Assembly (NCBI GenBank): GCA_946415475.1
Contig: CAMKSQ010000001.1
Span: 1-64,000, forward strand
Length of the DNA stretch: 64,000 bases
Reading direction: 5' to 3'
DNA from: an uncultured Bacteroidales bacterium
GTDB lineage: Bacteria; Bacteroidota; Bacteroidia; Bacteroidales; UBA932
Shown here: one piece after another, positions 17,741-27,945 of the stretch
Layout: the number at the start of each line of letters is the position of its first letter
How positions within the stretch are numbered: position 1 is the first letter of the stretch
Program-made: the position numbers and the translations under genes
Notes under the pieces: generated by a model
What the model was told of the DNA's origin: nothing
The model's input: the letters and a program-made list of their open reading frames with translations, nothing else
Database searches by the model: none

Positions 17741-18761
17741 AAAAATCCGCCATGCGGGAGACGGGGGCCACATCCAGCGGGGTGCGGACGCCGGCTTTGT
17801 ACTGGAACCAGCCGGCCACGGCGATCATGGCGGCGTTGTCTGTAGTGAATTTAAACTCAGGCAGATACACGTTCCAGTGACGCTTGGCGCCTTCCTCCAG
17901 CATGCGCTGGCGCAGGCCGCTGTTGGCGCTGACACCGCCGCCGATGGTAATTTCCCGGATGCGGGTTTCCTTGGCCGCCCGGATGAGTTTTCCCATGAGC
18001 ACGTCGATGAGCGTTTTTTGGAAACTGGCACACAGGTCCTCCTTGTTCTTTTCCAGGAAGTCCGGATCCAGCGCCATCTGGTCCCGCACAAAGTACAGGA
18101 GCGAGGTCTTAACGCCCGAAAAACTGTAGTCCAGCCCAGGGATATTGGGCTTGGCGAACTGGAAGCGCTCCGGGTCCCCCTGTTTAGCCAGCCGGTCGAT
18201 CACCGGACCGCCCGGGTAACCCAGGCCCAGCATTTTGGAACATTTGTCGAAAGCCTCCCCTACGGCATCGTCAATGGTCTGGCCCAGAATGTCGTAGGAC
18301 AGCGGACTGTTCACCCGCACAATCTGGGAGTTGCCACCGGAGACCAGCAGGCACAGATACGGGAACGACGGTTCTCGCACAGGCACACCTTCCTGGCGCA
18401 CGAAACCGGCCAGGATGTGCCCCTGCAGGTGGTTCACCATCACCATGGGAATATCCAGGGAAAGGGAAAGCGCCTTGGCAAAAGAAGTACCCACCAGCAG
18501 CGAACCCAGCAAACCCGGTCCGCGTGTAAAGGCAATGGCCGTCAGGTCACCCGCCTCCACGCCGGCCTTCCTCAAGGCCTCCGAGACAACGGGCACGATG
18601 TTCTGTTCATGCGCCCGTGACGCCAGTTCCGGCACCACGCCGCCAAAATCCTTGTGAACCTGCTGAGAGGCAATCACATTGGACAGTAAAACACCGTCCC
18701 GGATGACGGCCGCCGAGGTGTCGTCACACGAAGATTCTATTCCCAGAATAATGTCTGCCAT
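17739..18761 (-). CDS. tsaD: tRNA N6-adenosine threonylcarbamoyltransferase
   Basis: ILGIESSCDDTSAAV, GPGLLGSLLVG, VNHLQGHILAGF, GGGVSANSGLR. Confidence 0.96.
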   Translation of the reverse strand: MADIILGIESSCDDTSAAVIRDGVLLSNVIASQQVHKDFGGVVPELASRAHEQNIVPVVSEALRKAGVEAGDLTAIAFTRGPGLLGSLLVGTSFAKALSLSLDIPMVMVNHLQGHILAGFVRQEGVPVREPSFPYLCLLVSGGNSQIVRVNSPLSYDILGQTIDDAVGEAFDKCSKMLGLGYPGGPVIDRLAKQGDPERFQFAKPNIPGLDYSFSGVKTSLLYFVRDQMALDPDFLEKNKEDLCASFQKTLIDVLMGKLIRAAKETRIREITIGGGVSANSGLRQRMLEEGAKRHWNVYLPEFKFTTDNAAMIAVAGWFQYKAGVRTPLDVAPVSRMADF

Positions 18762-18785
18762 ATGCGTCGTAAGCAATTTCGATTG

Positions 18786-18813
18786 CAAAGATAGTAATAA
18801 ATTACTATTTTTG
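18786..18813. promoter_or_regulatory. Near-palindromic divergent promoter for tsaD (-; 18786-18793) and tamB (+; 18806-18813)
   Basis: CAAAGATAGTAAT-AA-ATTACTATTTTTG, 13-bp arms with one mismatch. Confidence 0.7.
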
Positions 18814-18820
18814 TAAGTTA

Positions 18821-21800
18821 ATGAGACGTCTGGTCAAAATATTGGCATGGCTGCTGGGCCTGTTTTTCCTGCTTATTCTGGCGGGACTGGTAGCCATTCA
18901 ATCGCCGCGGGTGCAAACGTTCATCACCACCAAGGTGGTAGAGCGCCTGCGGGACAAGATTGACGCGGACCTGGACATCGGCCTGGTCACCTTGCGTCCC
19001 TTCGACGCCATCGTACTGCACGACATCGTCCTGAAAGACCCCGCCCCCGTGGTGAACGGCATGGATACGCTCGGGCGCATCGACAACCTCACGGTCAAAT
19101 TCAACCTCATGGGCCTGTTCCGGGACAGCGGCATACACGTGCGGCGTCTCAAGCTGGACGGCGGCGTCTTCAACCTCTCCATCGAACCGGACTTTGACGG
19201 CCCCACCGGCTCCACCATGAACCTGTACCGCGTATTCCGTATCCAGCCAAAAAAGAGCGACGAACCTCCCCACTGGGGTGACGTGATCAGTGCCAAATTC
19301 GTGCAGATCAGCCACTTCACCTTCCGCTACGCCAGCATCCAAGATGCGCTGGAGATGTACGCCAAAGGCCTTTCCTATGGCGATGGATCCATCGACTGGA
19401 ACGATTTCAACGTATATGTGGAGGACCTCGTCGCCGGCAATCTGGCCGTTAAAGACACCCTCATCACCGGCGAGGTGCAACGCCTGATCGCCCAGGAAAC
19501 GGGCTCCGGCTTCCGCATCAACATGGCATCGGCCCAACACGTGCAGGTGGGCAAGCAGAATGTCACCATCGACGGCCTGCACCTGCAGAGCGACCACACG
19601 GACGCCCACCTGAGCCGCTTTATCATGGACGGCGCCATTGCCGATTACGCCGACTTCATCCACAAAATCCGCCTGGATGCGTACATTGCGGACGGTTCCG
19701 TCATCTCCATGCCCACCATCCGCTATTTTGCCGACGGCCTGGGCGGCATCACCTTCGAAGGCCGCCTTCGCGGACACGTAAGCGGCACGGTGGATCAGAT
19801 GCAACTGGAAGAGCTCCGCTTAGAGGACGATAACAACGACGTACAGCTGCGCGGCCATGGCACCATCGTAGGCCTTCCGGAAATCGAGGATACTGAGTTC
19901 GACATGGAGTTGGAACAGTTCCGCTTCTCGATGGCCGGCCTGAACGGCTTCATCAAATCCTGGGCGCCCGGCACCAACTTGAACATGAGGAAACTGGCCC
20001 ACGGCGAGCACTTCTCCTTCAACGGCCACTTGGCAGGCACCCTGAACAAGCTGAAAGTAAAAGGCAGTTTCCGTTCCCGCATCGGCAATGTCAGGGCCGA
20101 TGCCACCTTGAAGAACGTTGTCGATAACTACAATCCCATCGTCATCGGCGGGGCCATCCAGACGGAAGACCTGCATCTGGGACGCATCCTGAACACCCCG
20201 TCCCTGGGGCCGCTCAGCATGAAAAGCGGCCTGGAAGCCACCCTGGGCGAGAAAATGCACGTCCGGCTGGACTCCCTGAACATCTCCCGCCTGCAAGCGC
20301 TGGAGTACGATTATTCGGACATCTCGGCCGTGGGTGTTTACAGCGACGATTCCTTCGACGGGCGCATCATCGCCGCAGACCCCAACCTGAATTTCCTCTT
20401 CCAAGGTACCTTCAACCTTTCCCGTAACACCCAGAACGCGCTATATCGCTTCTACGCCTCGCTGGGCTACGCGGACCTCCATGCCATCCACCTGGACAAA
20501 CGGCCGCATTCCAAAATCAGCTTCCAGGCATCGTCCAACTTCCTGCGCACGGAAACGCGCGACCTGCTGGGCGACATCCACCTGAGCGATATCTGGCTGG
20601 AAAGCGAAACCGGCAGGGACGACCTGGGCGATGTCACGGTGCAGGCCCAGGTCAACGACAACGTCAGCCGCATCCGCCTGGAATCCAGTTTCCTGGAGGG
20701 CACCTATGTTGGCGATGCCGCCCCCGCCCGCTTCCTCAACGACCTCAAATACCTGGTGCTGCAACGGGATGTTCCCGCCCTGCTGGAGGAAGCACCGGAT
20801 CCGTGGGAAGGGGCCACTTACAACCTGGAAATGAATGTGAAAGGCTCGCAGCTGCTATGGAACTTCCTGGTGCCCGGCCTGTATCTGGAGAAAAACACCC
20901 ACATGGCCCTTAATGTCGATCAGGCGGGTCTGGTGACCGCGCAGGTGAAATCCGGGCGCATCGCCTACAACGACAAATTCATCAAGGACCTGCAGCTGGA
21001 CTTCGACAATGGAGACGCTGCGCAGACCGCCTCCCTCACCGGCAAGCAAATCTCCCTTTCCGGTACGCAAATCCTGAACAACCGCATTTCCCTCTATGCG
21101 GACAACAACCAGGTGGGCTTCGGTTACACCTTCGACAACGAGGATCAGGAGAGCACCCACGCAGAACTCTACGTCTCCGGCGACCTGGACCGCGACAAAG
21201 ACGGGCTCATCGTAAGCGCCCGCACCCTGCCTTCCAACATCTACTACAAAGGGAATGGCTGGGGCATCTCCAGCGGTGAAATCCGCTACAGCAGCAAGAG
21301 CTTCACCATCGACAGGCTGATGGCCCGCCACGACAACGAAATCCTGCTGGTCGACGGTGCTTTGTCCCCGGACCGTACGGACACCCTGGCCGTGACCATG
21401 GAGAAATTCGACATCGGCCTGCTGAATACCCTGAGCGGCCTGCTGCCCACGCTCGCCGGTCATGCCACCGGTAAAGCCTTGCTGCTCTCCCCCACCAAAC
21501 CGTCCCTCGGCCTGGTTGCCAACATCAGCTGCGACTCCACCTACATAGCCGGCCATCGGATGGGACAGCTCAATGTCGCCAGCAACTGGGACGATACCGA
21601 CAAGCGTTTCAACCTGGAAATGAGCAATCTGATGTCCGGGAAGAACAACATCAACGCCAGCGGCTACCTGAAGCCCTCCAACGGAGAGATTCATCTGGCG
21701 GCCCAATTGGACCGCTTCAACATGGGATATGCAGCCCCGTTCCTGAAAGACGTCTTCGCCAAGTTCGAAGGATTCCTCAGCGGAGAGGTCGGGCTGGATG

Positions 21801-23377
21801 GCACCCTGGAGGAGCCGCACTCGAGCAGCCATGGGCTCCGACTGGACGACGGTCTGCTCCAGGTGGATTTCACCCGGGTCAATTACCACGTTTCCGGTCC
21901 GCTCGCCCTGGACGATACAGGTCTGCATTTTAACCAGCTGCAAATCACGGACGGCCTGGGCGGAAGCGGTATGCTGGGCGGCAGCCTCCTGATGAACGGG
22001 TTCAGGAACCTGGCGCTGGACACCCACATGCAGCTCACCGACATGAAGGTGGTGGAAATCCCCCGAGGCATGAATCCGCTCCTGTACGGCAACGCCACCG
22101 CCAGCGGAACGGCCGCCATCACCGGCCCGCTGAACAAGATCCTGCTGGATGTGAACGCCACCACTACCCGTGGCGGAGAAATGCATATCTCCTTGGACGG
22201 AAGCTCCGAAGACCGCTCGCGGGAGATGCTCCGCTTCAAAAAGCCTCCGCAGGACGATATCGACCCTTATGAAGTCATGATGGCCGCCCAGACATCGGAA
22301 GAGGCCCGAAGCGACCTCCAGCTGAGACTCCGGATCCGCGCCACCGAACAGATGCAGCTTCATATCGACGTGGATGCTGAATCGTCCCTGAGCGCCCGCG
22401 GAAACGGCATCATCAACCTCGAAAGCCGCCTGTCGCAGGGCACCTTCTCCATCAACGGCGACTATGCCATCTCACAGGGCTCGTTCCTGTTCTCGGCCAT
22501 GAACCTGGTCACCCGCAAATTCACCATCCAGGACGGCAGTACCATCCGTTTCAACGGCGATGTCATGAATACGGACCTCAACGTGCATGGCCTGTACACC
22601 ACCAAAGCCAGCCTGTCCAACTTACTGGCCGATGGCAGTGCCGGCAACCGCCGCACCGTGAACTGCGGTATCACCATCACCGGCAAGCTGAGCAATCCGG
22701 AGATGAGTTTCAGCATCGACATCCCGGACCTGAACCCGACCACACAGGCACAGGTCGATGCTGCCCTGAATACGGTTGACAAGGTGCAGAAGCAGTTCAT
22801 TTACCTGCTCATCGCCAGCAACTTCCTGCCCAGCGAAGAGTCCGGCATCAGCACCGCCGGCGGCTCCAACGTCCTGTTCTCCAACGTGTCCAGTATCATG
22901 TCGGGACAGCTCAACAACATTTTCCAGAAACTGAACATTCCGCTGGACATGGGTCTGAACTACCAGACCACACAGGCGGGCAGCAATATCTTTGACGTGG
23001 CTCTGAGCACGCAGCTGTTCAACAACCGCGTCATCGTGAACGGTACGGTGGGCAACAAGAAGCAAATTGACGGCACATCCACCAATGAAGTGGTGGGTGA
23101 CATCGACATAGAAATCAAACTGAACCGCAGCGGTTCCATCCGCATAAAACTGTTCAGCCACTCGGCCGACCAATACACCTCCTACCTGGACAACAGCCAA
23201 CGCCATGGCGTCGGTTTCTCCTACCAGCGGGATTTCAACTCCTTCTGGACCTTCCTGCGCACCATATTCATGGGACAGAAAAAACGGGAGGCCCTCATAT
23301 CACAGGATATGCTGGGAGTCGGACGGCAGCATGTGTATTCCGTGAATGAAGACGGAAAAATAGACGAAGACGAATGA
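18821..23377 (+). CDS. tamB: Translocation/assembly module TamB-like (AsmA/DUF490 superfamily)
   Basis: Single N-terminal TM, 1518 aa repetitive beta-rich protein, C-terminal LNRSGSIRIKLFSHSADQYTSYLDNSQRHGVGFSYQRDF. Confidence 0.85.
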   Translation: MRRLVKILAWLLGLFFLLILAGLVAIQSPRVQTFITTKVVERLRDKIDADLDIGLVTLRPFDAIVLHDIVLKDPAPVVNGMDTLGRIDNLTVKFNLMGLFRDSGIHVRRLKLDGGVFNLSIEPDFDGPTGSTMNLYRVFRIQPKKSDEPPHWGDVISAKFVQISHFTFRYASIQDALEMYAKGLSYGDGSIDWNDFNVYVEDLVAGNLAVKDTLITGEVQRLIAQETGSGFRINMASAQHVQVGKQNVTIDGLHLQSDHTDAHLSRFIMDGAIADYADFIHKIRLDAYIADGSVISMPTIRYFADGLGGITFEGRLRGHVSGTVDQMQLEELRLEDDNNDVQLRGHGTIVGLPEIEDTEFDMELEQFRFSMAGLNGFIKSWAPGTNLNMRKLAHGEHFSFNGHLAGTLNKLKVKGSFRSRIGNVRADATLKNVVDNYNPIVIGGAIQTEDLHLGRILNTPSLGPLSMKSGLEATLGEKMHVRLDSLNISRLQALEYDYSDISAVGVYSDDSFDGRIIAADPNLNFLFQGTFNLSRNTQNALYRFYASLGYADLHAIHLDKRPHSKISFQASSNFLRTETRDLLGDIHLSDIWLESETGRDDLGDVTVQAQVNDNVSRIRLESSFLEGTYVGDAAPARFLNDLKYLVLQRDVPALLEEAPDPWEGATYNLEMNVKGSQLLWNFLVPGLYLEKNTHMALNVDQAGLVTAQVKSGRIAYNDKFIKDLQLDFDNGDAAQTASLTGKQISLSGTQILNNRISLYADNNQVGFGYTFDNEDQESTHAELYVSGDLDRDKDGLIVSARTLPSNIYYKGNGWGISSGEIRYSSKSFTIDRLMARHDNEILLVDGALSPDRTDTLAVTMEKFDIGLLNTLSGLLPTLAGHATGKALLLSPTKPSLGLVANISCDSTYIAGHRMGQLNVASNWDDTDKRFNLEMSNLMSGKNNINASGYLKPSNGEIHLAAQLDRFNMGYAAPFLKDVFAKFEGFLSGEVGLDGTLEEPHSSSHGLRLDDGLLQVDFTRVNYHVSGPLALDDTGLHFNQLQITDGLGGSGMLGGSLLMNGFRNLALDTHMQLTDMKVVEIPRGMNPLLYGNATASGTAAITGPLNKILLDVNATTTRGGEMHISLDGSSEDRSREMLRFKKPPQDDIDPYEVMMAAQTSEEARSDLQLRLRIRATEQMQLHIDVDAESSLSARGNGIINLESRLSQGTFSINGDYAISQGSFLFSAMNLVTRKFTIQDGSTIRFNGDVMNTDLNVHGLYTTKASLSNLLADGSAGNRRTVNCGITITGKLSNPEMSFSIDIPDLNPTTQAQVDAALNTVDKVQKQFIYLLIASNFLPSEESGISTAGGSNVLFSNVSSIMSGQLNNIFQKLNIPLDMGLNYQTTQAGSNIFDVALSTQLFNNRVIVNGTVGNKKQIDGTSTNEVVGDIDIEIKLNRSGSIRIKLFSHSADQYTSYLDNSQRHGVGFSYQRDFNSFWTFLRTIFMGQKKREALISQDMLGVGRQHVYSVNEDGKIDEDE

Positions 23378-24081
23378 CCTACGGAAAATTATACCTGATT
23401 CCCACACCGCTGGGAGACGGAGCACCGGAAAACGTGCTTCCGGCACCGGTTTTCGCCCTGCTCCCTACCCTGCACCGCTTTGTGGTGGAGGAAGTGCGCA
23501 CGGCACGGCGTTTCCTGTCCGCGGCCGGCCTCAAGGGCCACATCGCGGAACTGGAATTCCACGAACTCAATGAGCATACGGCCCCGGCGGAAGTAGAAAA
23601 GTTCCTGCACCTGTTCGAGGACGGCACCTCGGTGGGCCTGCTTTCGGAAGCCGGCCTGCCCGCCGTAGCGGACCCGGGGGCACTGCTGGTGGCGCTGTGC
23701 CATCGACATGGAATCGAAGTGGTTCCCCTCGTCGGGCCCTCGTCCCTGATGATGGCCCTGATGGCATCCGGCCTCAACGGCCAGTCGTTTGCCTTCGTAG
23801 GCTATATCCCGGCCAAAACGGAAGAGCGCCGTGCGGCCCTAAAGGCCCTGGAGAAACGCTCTGCGGCTGCCCATCAGACGCAAATCCTCATCGAAACGCC
23901 TTATAGGAACGATTCCCTTTTGGCCGATATGCTCCAATCCCTCGGCGGCAACACGCGGCTTTGCGTAGCCGCCAACCTCACCTGTGAAGACCAATTCATC
24001 TGCACCCGGACGGTGGCCCAGTGGAAAGCCTCCCCTGTCACCGTGGGCAAACGGCCGTGCGTATTCCTGATACTTGCATGA
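23374..24081 (+). CDS. SAM-dependent methyltransferase, RsmI-like (tetrapyrrole methylase fold)
   Basis: LYLIPTPLGDG, VGLLSEAGLPAVADPGALLV, VPLVGPSSLMMALMASGLNGQSFAFVGYIP. Confidence 0.85.
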   Translation: MTYGKLYLIPTPLGDGAPENVLPAPVFALLPTLHRFVVEEVRTARRFLSAAGLKGHIAELEFHELNEHTAPAEVEKFLHLFEDGTSVGLLSEAGLPAVADPGALLVALCHRHGIEVVPLVGPSSLMMALMASGLNGQSFAFVGYIPAKTEERRAALKALEKRSAAAHQTQILIETPYRNDSLLADMLQSLGGNTRLCVAANLTCEDQFICTRTVAQWKASPVTVGKRPCVFLILA

Positions 24082-25334
24082 AGATAGCTTTCAACACATT
24101 AGGCTGCAAACTCAATTATGCAGAAACGGCCACCTACGAGCGCGGCTTCATCGCTGCCGGCTGGGAGGTGGTGCCGTGGACTGCCGCTGCCGATGTGTAC
24201 CTGATCAATACCTGCGCCGTGACGGAGACGGCGGAGAAGAAGTCCCGCAACCTCATCCGCCGGGCGCACAAGACCGCCCCGGATGCCCGGATCGTGGTCA
24301 CCGGCTGCTACGCGGAACTCCGCAAAGAGCAACTCCTGGCCCTGGAAGGCGTGTGGCAAGTATTCGGTGCCAATGAGAAACAACAGATAGTTCCCCAAAC
24401 TCTTCTTATAGCGGAGGCGGTTTCGGATGCAATACCCTCCGCAGCGAAAAATAGCGTTTTTGGTGCATACAGCTCCGGTGAAGAGCGGACCAGGGCATTC
24501 TTGAAGGTGCAGGACGGGTGTGACAACTTCTGCGCATACTGCACGGTGCCTTACGCCCGCGGACGGAGCCGGAACATTCCAATCTGCGAGGTCGTGAAGA
24601 TGGCCCGGAACATTGCGGCAGAGGGCGTGAAAGAAGTGGTGCTCACAGGCGTGAACACCGGCGACTTCGGACGCACCAGCGGAGAAAGCTTCCTGGACCT
24701 GCTCAAAGCCCTCAACGAAGTAGAAGGCATCGAGCGGTACCGGATATCCTCCATCGAACCCAATCTGATTACCCCGGAAATCGTGGACTGGATTGCCTCC
24801 GGCACCAAATTCCAGCGGCATTTCCACATTCCGCTGCAGAGCGGCAGCGACACCCTGCTCAAGCGGGTGGGCCGGCGGTACGACACTGCCCTCTTCGCTT
24901 CGCGCATCGACTACATCCGCCAGGCGATGGAGCGCCCCGGAGAGCCCCGCGTTTTCTTTGGCATCGATGTCATCGTGGGCCTGCCCGGGGAAACGGAAGA
25001 GCTGTTCCAGGAAACTTATACCTTCCTGAAAGAGCGTATCAAACCCGCATTCATTCACGTATTCCCCTACTCCCGCCGGCCGGGAACGCGGGCTGCGGAG
25101 TGGAAAGACCAGGTGCAGGACAGCCTCAAGACTGAACGCGTCGCGCGCCTGGAAGCACTGTGCGAAGAGCTGCACACGGAATTCGTGCAGGCGCACAAGG
25201 GCATGCACGAGACCGTGCTGTGGGAATCGTCCGAAAAAGGCGGACTCATGGGCGGCTATACCGGAAACTACATCCGCGTGGAACGGCCGTTCGATGCCGC
25301 CCGCGTAAACCAATTGGAGGAGGTTGTGCTATGA
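24078..25334 (+). CDS. mtaB: tRNA t6A37 methylthiotransferase
   Basis: FNTLGCKLNYAET, VVTGCYAEL, CDNFCAYCTVPYARGRSRN radical SAM. Confidence 0.93.
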   Translation: MKIAFNTLGCKLNYAETATYERGFIAAGWEVVPWTAAADVYLINTCAVTETAEKKSRNLIRRAHKTAPDARIVVTGCYAELRKEQLLALEGVWQVFGANEKQQIVPQTLLIAEAVSDAIPSAAKNSVFGAYSSGEERTRAFLKVQDGCDNFCAYCTVPYARGRSRNIPICEVVKMARNIAAEGVKEVVLTGVNTGDFGRTSGESFLDLLKALNEVEGIERYRISSIEPNLITPEIVDWIASGTKFQRHFHIPLQSGSDTLLKRVGRRYDTALFASRIDYIRQAMERPGEPRVFFGIDVIVGLPGETEELFQETYTFLKERIKPAFIHVFPYSRRPGTRAAEWKDQVQDSLKTERVARLEALCEELHTEFVQAHKGMHETVLWESSEKGGLMGGYTGNYIRVERPFDAARVNQLEEVVL

Positions 25335-26239
25335 CCAGACTGACTTTCCTTGGGACCGGTACTTCGCAGGGCGTGCCCATCATCGGCTGCCAGTGCCCGG
25401 TGTGCAAAAGCGCCGACCCGCGGGACAAGCGCTTCCGCTCAGCCGCCTTCGTGCAGTTTGACGGCCTTAACATCCTGGTCGATGCCGGTCCGGATTTCCG
25501 CTCCCAGATGCTTGCACAGGGCATCTCCCACCTGGATGCCATCCTCCTCACGCACAACCACAAAGACCATACGGGCGGCCTGGACGATGTCCGCTCCCTC
25601 AACTATATCGACAGGAAAGCCGTCGAGATCTTTTGTGAAGAACGGGTGCTGCACTCGCTCCGCGTGGAGTATTCGTATGCCTTTGAGGAGCATAAGTACC
25701 CCGGTTCGCCGGAGTGGCATGTGCACCTGATCGACGAGCGACCTTTCCGCGTGGACTCGCTGGAAGGCACCGGCGACCTGGAATGGGTGCACGACAAAGG
25801 CTATTTTTACCGCCAGCCGGACGGGAGCCTCAAATCCTCGGACAACGCCGTGGTGGAAGCGCCGCACGATCGGCCCAACGTCATTCCCATCCGGGGCATC
25901 CACGGACAGATGCCGGTACTGGGCTTCCGTTTTGGGAACATCGCCTATATCACCGACATGAGCACCCTGCCGGAGAGCGAGCTGGGCAAACTGCAGGGAC
26001 TGGAACACGTAACCCTGAACACCGTGAGCTACCACCCGCACCACTCCCACTTCTCGCTGGAAGAGGCTTTGCGGCTGGCCGATAAGATTGGCGCCAAACA
26101 CACCTGGCTTACGCATCTTTCGCATGCGTTCCCCAGCCATTCCCAATTTTGTAAAGAACTTGCCATCCGTTGCAAGGAAATGGGCATCCGTTCTGCGGTG
26201 CAGCCCGCCTATGACGGACTAACAATTGAAGCATTATGA
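25331..26239 (+). CDS. MBL-fold metallo-hydrolase (PhnP-like)
   Basis: FLGTGTSQGVPIIGCQCPVC, LTHNHKDHTGGLDD. Confidence 0.88.
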   Translation: MTRLTFLGTGTSQGVPIIGCQCPVCKSADPRDKRFRSAAFVQFDGLNILVDAGPDFRSQMLAQGISHLDAILLTHNHKDHTGGLDDVRSLNYIDRKAVEIFCEERVLHSLRVEYSYAFEEHKYPGSPEWHVHLIDERPFRVDSLEGTGDLEWVHDKGYFYRQPDGSLKSSDNAVVEAPHDRPNVIPIRGIHGQMPVLGFRFGNIAYITDMSTLPESELGKLQGLEHVTLNTVSYHPHHSHFSLEEALRLADKIGAKHTWLTHLSHAFPSHSQFCKELAIRCKEMGIRSAVQPAYDGLTIEAL

Positions 26240-26988
26240 AAAAATTACTGACCTCCCTCCTGATTCTGCTTCCCTGCGCCCTGTTTGCCCAGGAGCAAGT
26301 GTACAATTTCTCATTCGATACCTGGAGCAAATCCAAAGGCGCCTGGGACCTGTTCCCGGAAAACGCCTCCGAAAAACAGAAAGTCTGGGGCACCGTGAAC
26401 CACGGCACCAGTTTCCTGGGCATCAACACCACCGTCCCGGAATACGAGCATGTGGCCGTTAAAGGGAAAGGCAAGGCGGCGGCCAAAGTGAGCAGCCGTT
26501 CCATTATGGGCACCTTTGCCACCGGCAACCTGTACACGGGTAAATTTGTCAAAATCATCGGCATGTCCGGAGCGGAGATGTACCACGGAACGCCCTTCAA
26601 GGGACGCCCCAAGAGCCTGTCCGGTTATGTGCATTACCAGCCCGGAAAAATTGACGCCGCCAAAGCACCGTACAAGGACCAGAAAGGCAAACTGGACAAA
26701 GGCCAGATAGAGATTGCCCTCTATAGCTGGAAGCAGGCGCGCCACTTCCTGTCCACCGACGGTCCCAGTACCCCGGCCCAGAAAGACCCGGATATTGTGG
26801 CCTATGGTTCCCTTGTTCTGGATAAGGACACAGGCGGGTACATTCCCTTTACCATCGACCTGAAATATGTCAACGACAAGGAGCCCGGCTACCTGTTCAT
26901 TGCCGTCCTGGCCAGCCGCCTGGGCGAGTTCTTCACCGGCAGCAGCAAGTCGGTCATTTACGTGGACGAATTCCAATTCAACTACTAA
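26236..26988 (+). CDS. PCMD domain-containing secreted protein
   Basis: Signal peptide MKKLLTSLLILLPCALFAQ; F(S/D)TW...WGTVNHGT... and C-terminal SVIYVDEFQFNY typical of Bacteroidota PCMD proteins. Confidence 0.7.
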   Translation: MKKLLTSLLILLPCALFAQEQVYNFSFDTWSKSKGAWDLFPENASEKQKVWGTVNHGTSFLGINTTVPEYEHVAVKGKGKAAAKVSSRSIMGTFATGNLYTGKFVKIIGMSGAEMYHGTPFKGRPKSLSGYVHYQPGKIDAAKAPYKDQKGKLDKGQIEIALYSWKQARHFLSTDGPSTPAQKDPDIVAYGSLVLDKDTGGYIPFTIDLKYVNDKEPGYLFIAVLASRLGEFFTGSSKSVIYVDEFQFNY

Positions 26989-26994
26989 GCTTTT

Positions 26995-27945
26995 ATGACC
27001 CAGGAAGTTATCCAGAGCATCGACAGCATTCAGGTGAGCCTCAACGCCGGAGGCATGAACACCATCAATATTATTCTGGCGCTGGTGATGTACGGCGTGG
27101 CGCTGGGCATCAAACCGGCCATCTTTATAGAGGTGTTCCGAAAGCCCAAGAGCGTGCTGCTGGGCATGCTGTGCCAGTTGGTACTGCTGCCAGCCTTCAC
27201 CTGCCTGCTGGCCATCGCCTTAACCGGATGGATTTCCCCGATGATGGGTCTGGGCATGATCCTGGTCGCTTCCTGCCCCGGAGGCAACATCTCCAATTTC
27301 ATGAGTTCGCTGGCCAAAGCCAATGTGGAACTGTCCGTCTCGCTGACCGCCATTTCCACCGCGCTGGCCGTCGTGCTTACGCCCTTTAACTTCTGGGCCT
27401 GGGGGTCGGTTTATCTGCATTCGGCCGCCGTATCGGCAGAAATTCCTACGCTGGTGATTCCCCTCTGGGACGTGTTCAAGACCATCTTCATCCTGCTGGG
27501 CATTCCGCTGGTACTGGGCATCCTCACCAGTCATTATCTGCCCAAGGTTGCCGCCGCCCTCAAAAAGCCCCTGCAGTGGCTTTCCATCATCATCTTCATT
27601 GCCATGGTGGTGCTGTCGTTCGGCAGCAATATCGACGCCTTCCTCAAGTGCATCCGCTACATCTTCCTGGTGGTGCTCATCCACAACGCGCTGGCGCTGA
27701 GCATTGGCTTTGGCGTGGCATCGGCCTTTAGGGTTCCCTTCCGCGACCGCCGTACGCTCACCATCGAGACCGGCATCCAGAACAGCGGACTGGGCCTGGC
27801 ACTCATGCTGGGAACCAGCCTCTTCGCCGGCTTCCCTCCCCACGGCGGCATGCTGGTGATTACGGCCTGGTGGGGCATCTGGCACATCATCTCCGGCCTC
27901 ACCGTCGCCACTATCTTTAACCTGACCAGACGGGCCGATGTCTAA
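26995..27945 (+). CDS. Bile acid:sodium symporter (BASS/SBF) family transporter
   Basis: Multi-TM; LVASCPGGNISNFMSSLAKANVELSVSLTAIST; ETGIQNSGLGLAL. Confidence 0.9.
   Translation: MTQEVIQSIDSIQVSLNAGGMNTINIILALVMYGVALGIKPAIFIEVFRKPKSVLLGMLCQLVLLPAFTCLLAIALTGWISPMMGLGMILVASCPGGNISNFMSSLAKANVELSVSLTAISTALAVVLTPFNFWAWGSVYLHSAAVSAEIPTLVIPLWDVFKTIFILLGIPLVLGILTSHYLPKVAAALKKPLQWLSIIIFIAMVVLSFGSNIDAFLKCIRYIFLVVLIHNALALSIGFGVASAFRVPFRDRRTLTIETGIQNSGLGLALMLGTSLFAGFPPHGGMLVITAWWGIWHIISGLTVATIFNLTRRADV

Noticed and set aside
20855-22363. 502-aa minus-strand ORF inside tamB
   Set aside because: Antisense shadow ORF; the 1518-codon plus-strand frame is the supported gene.
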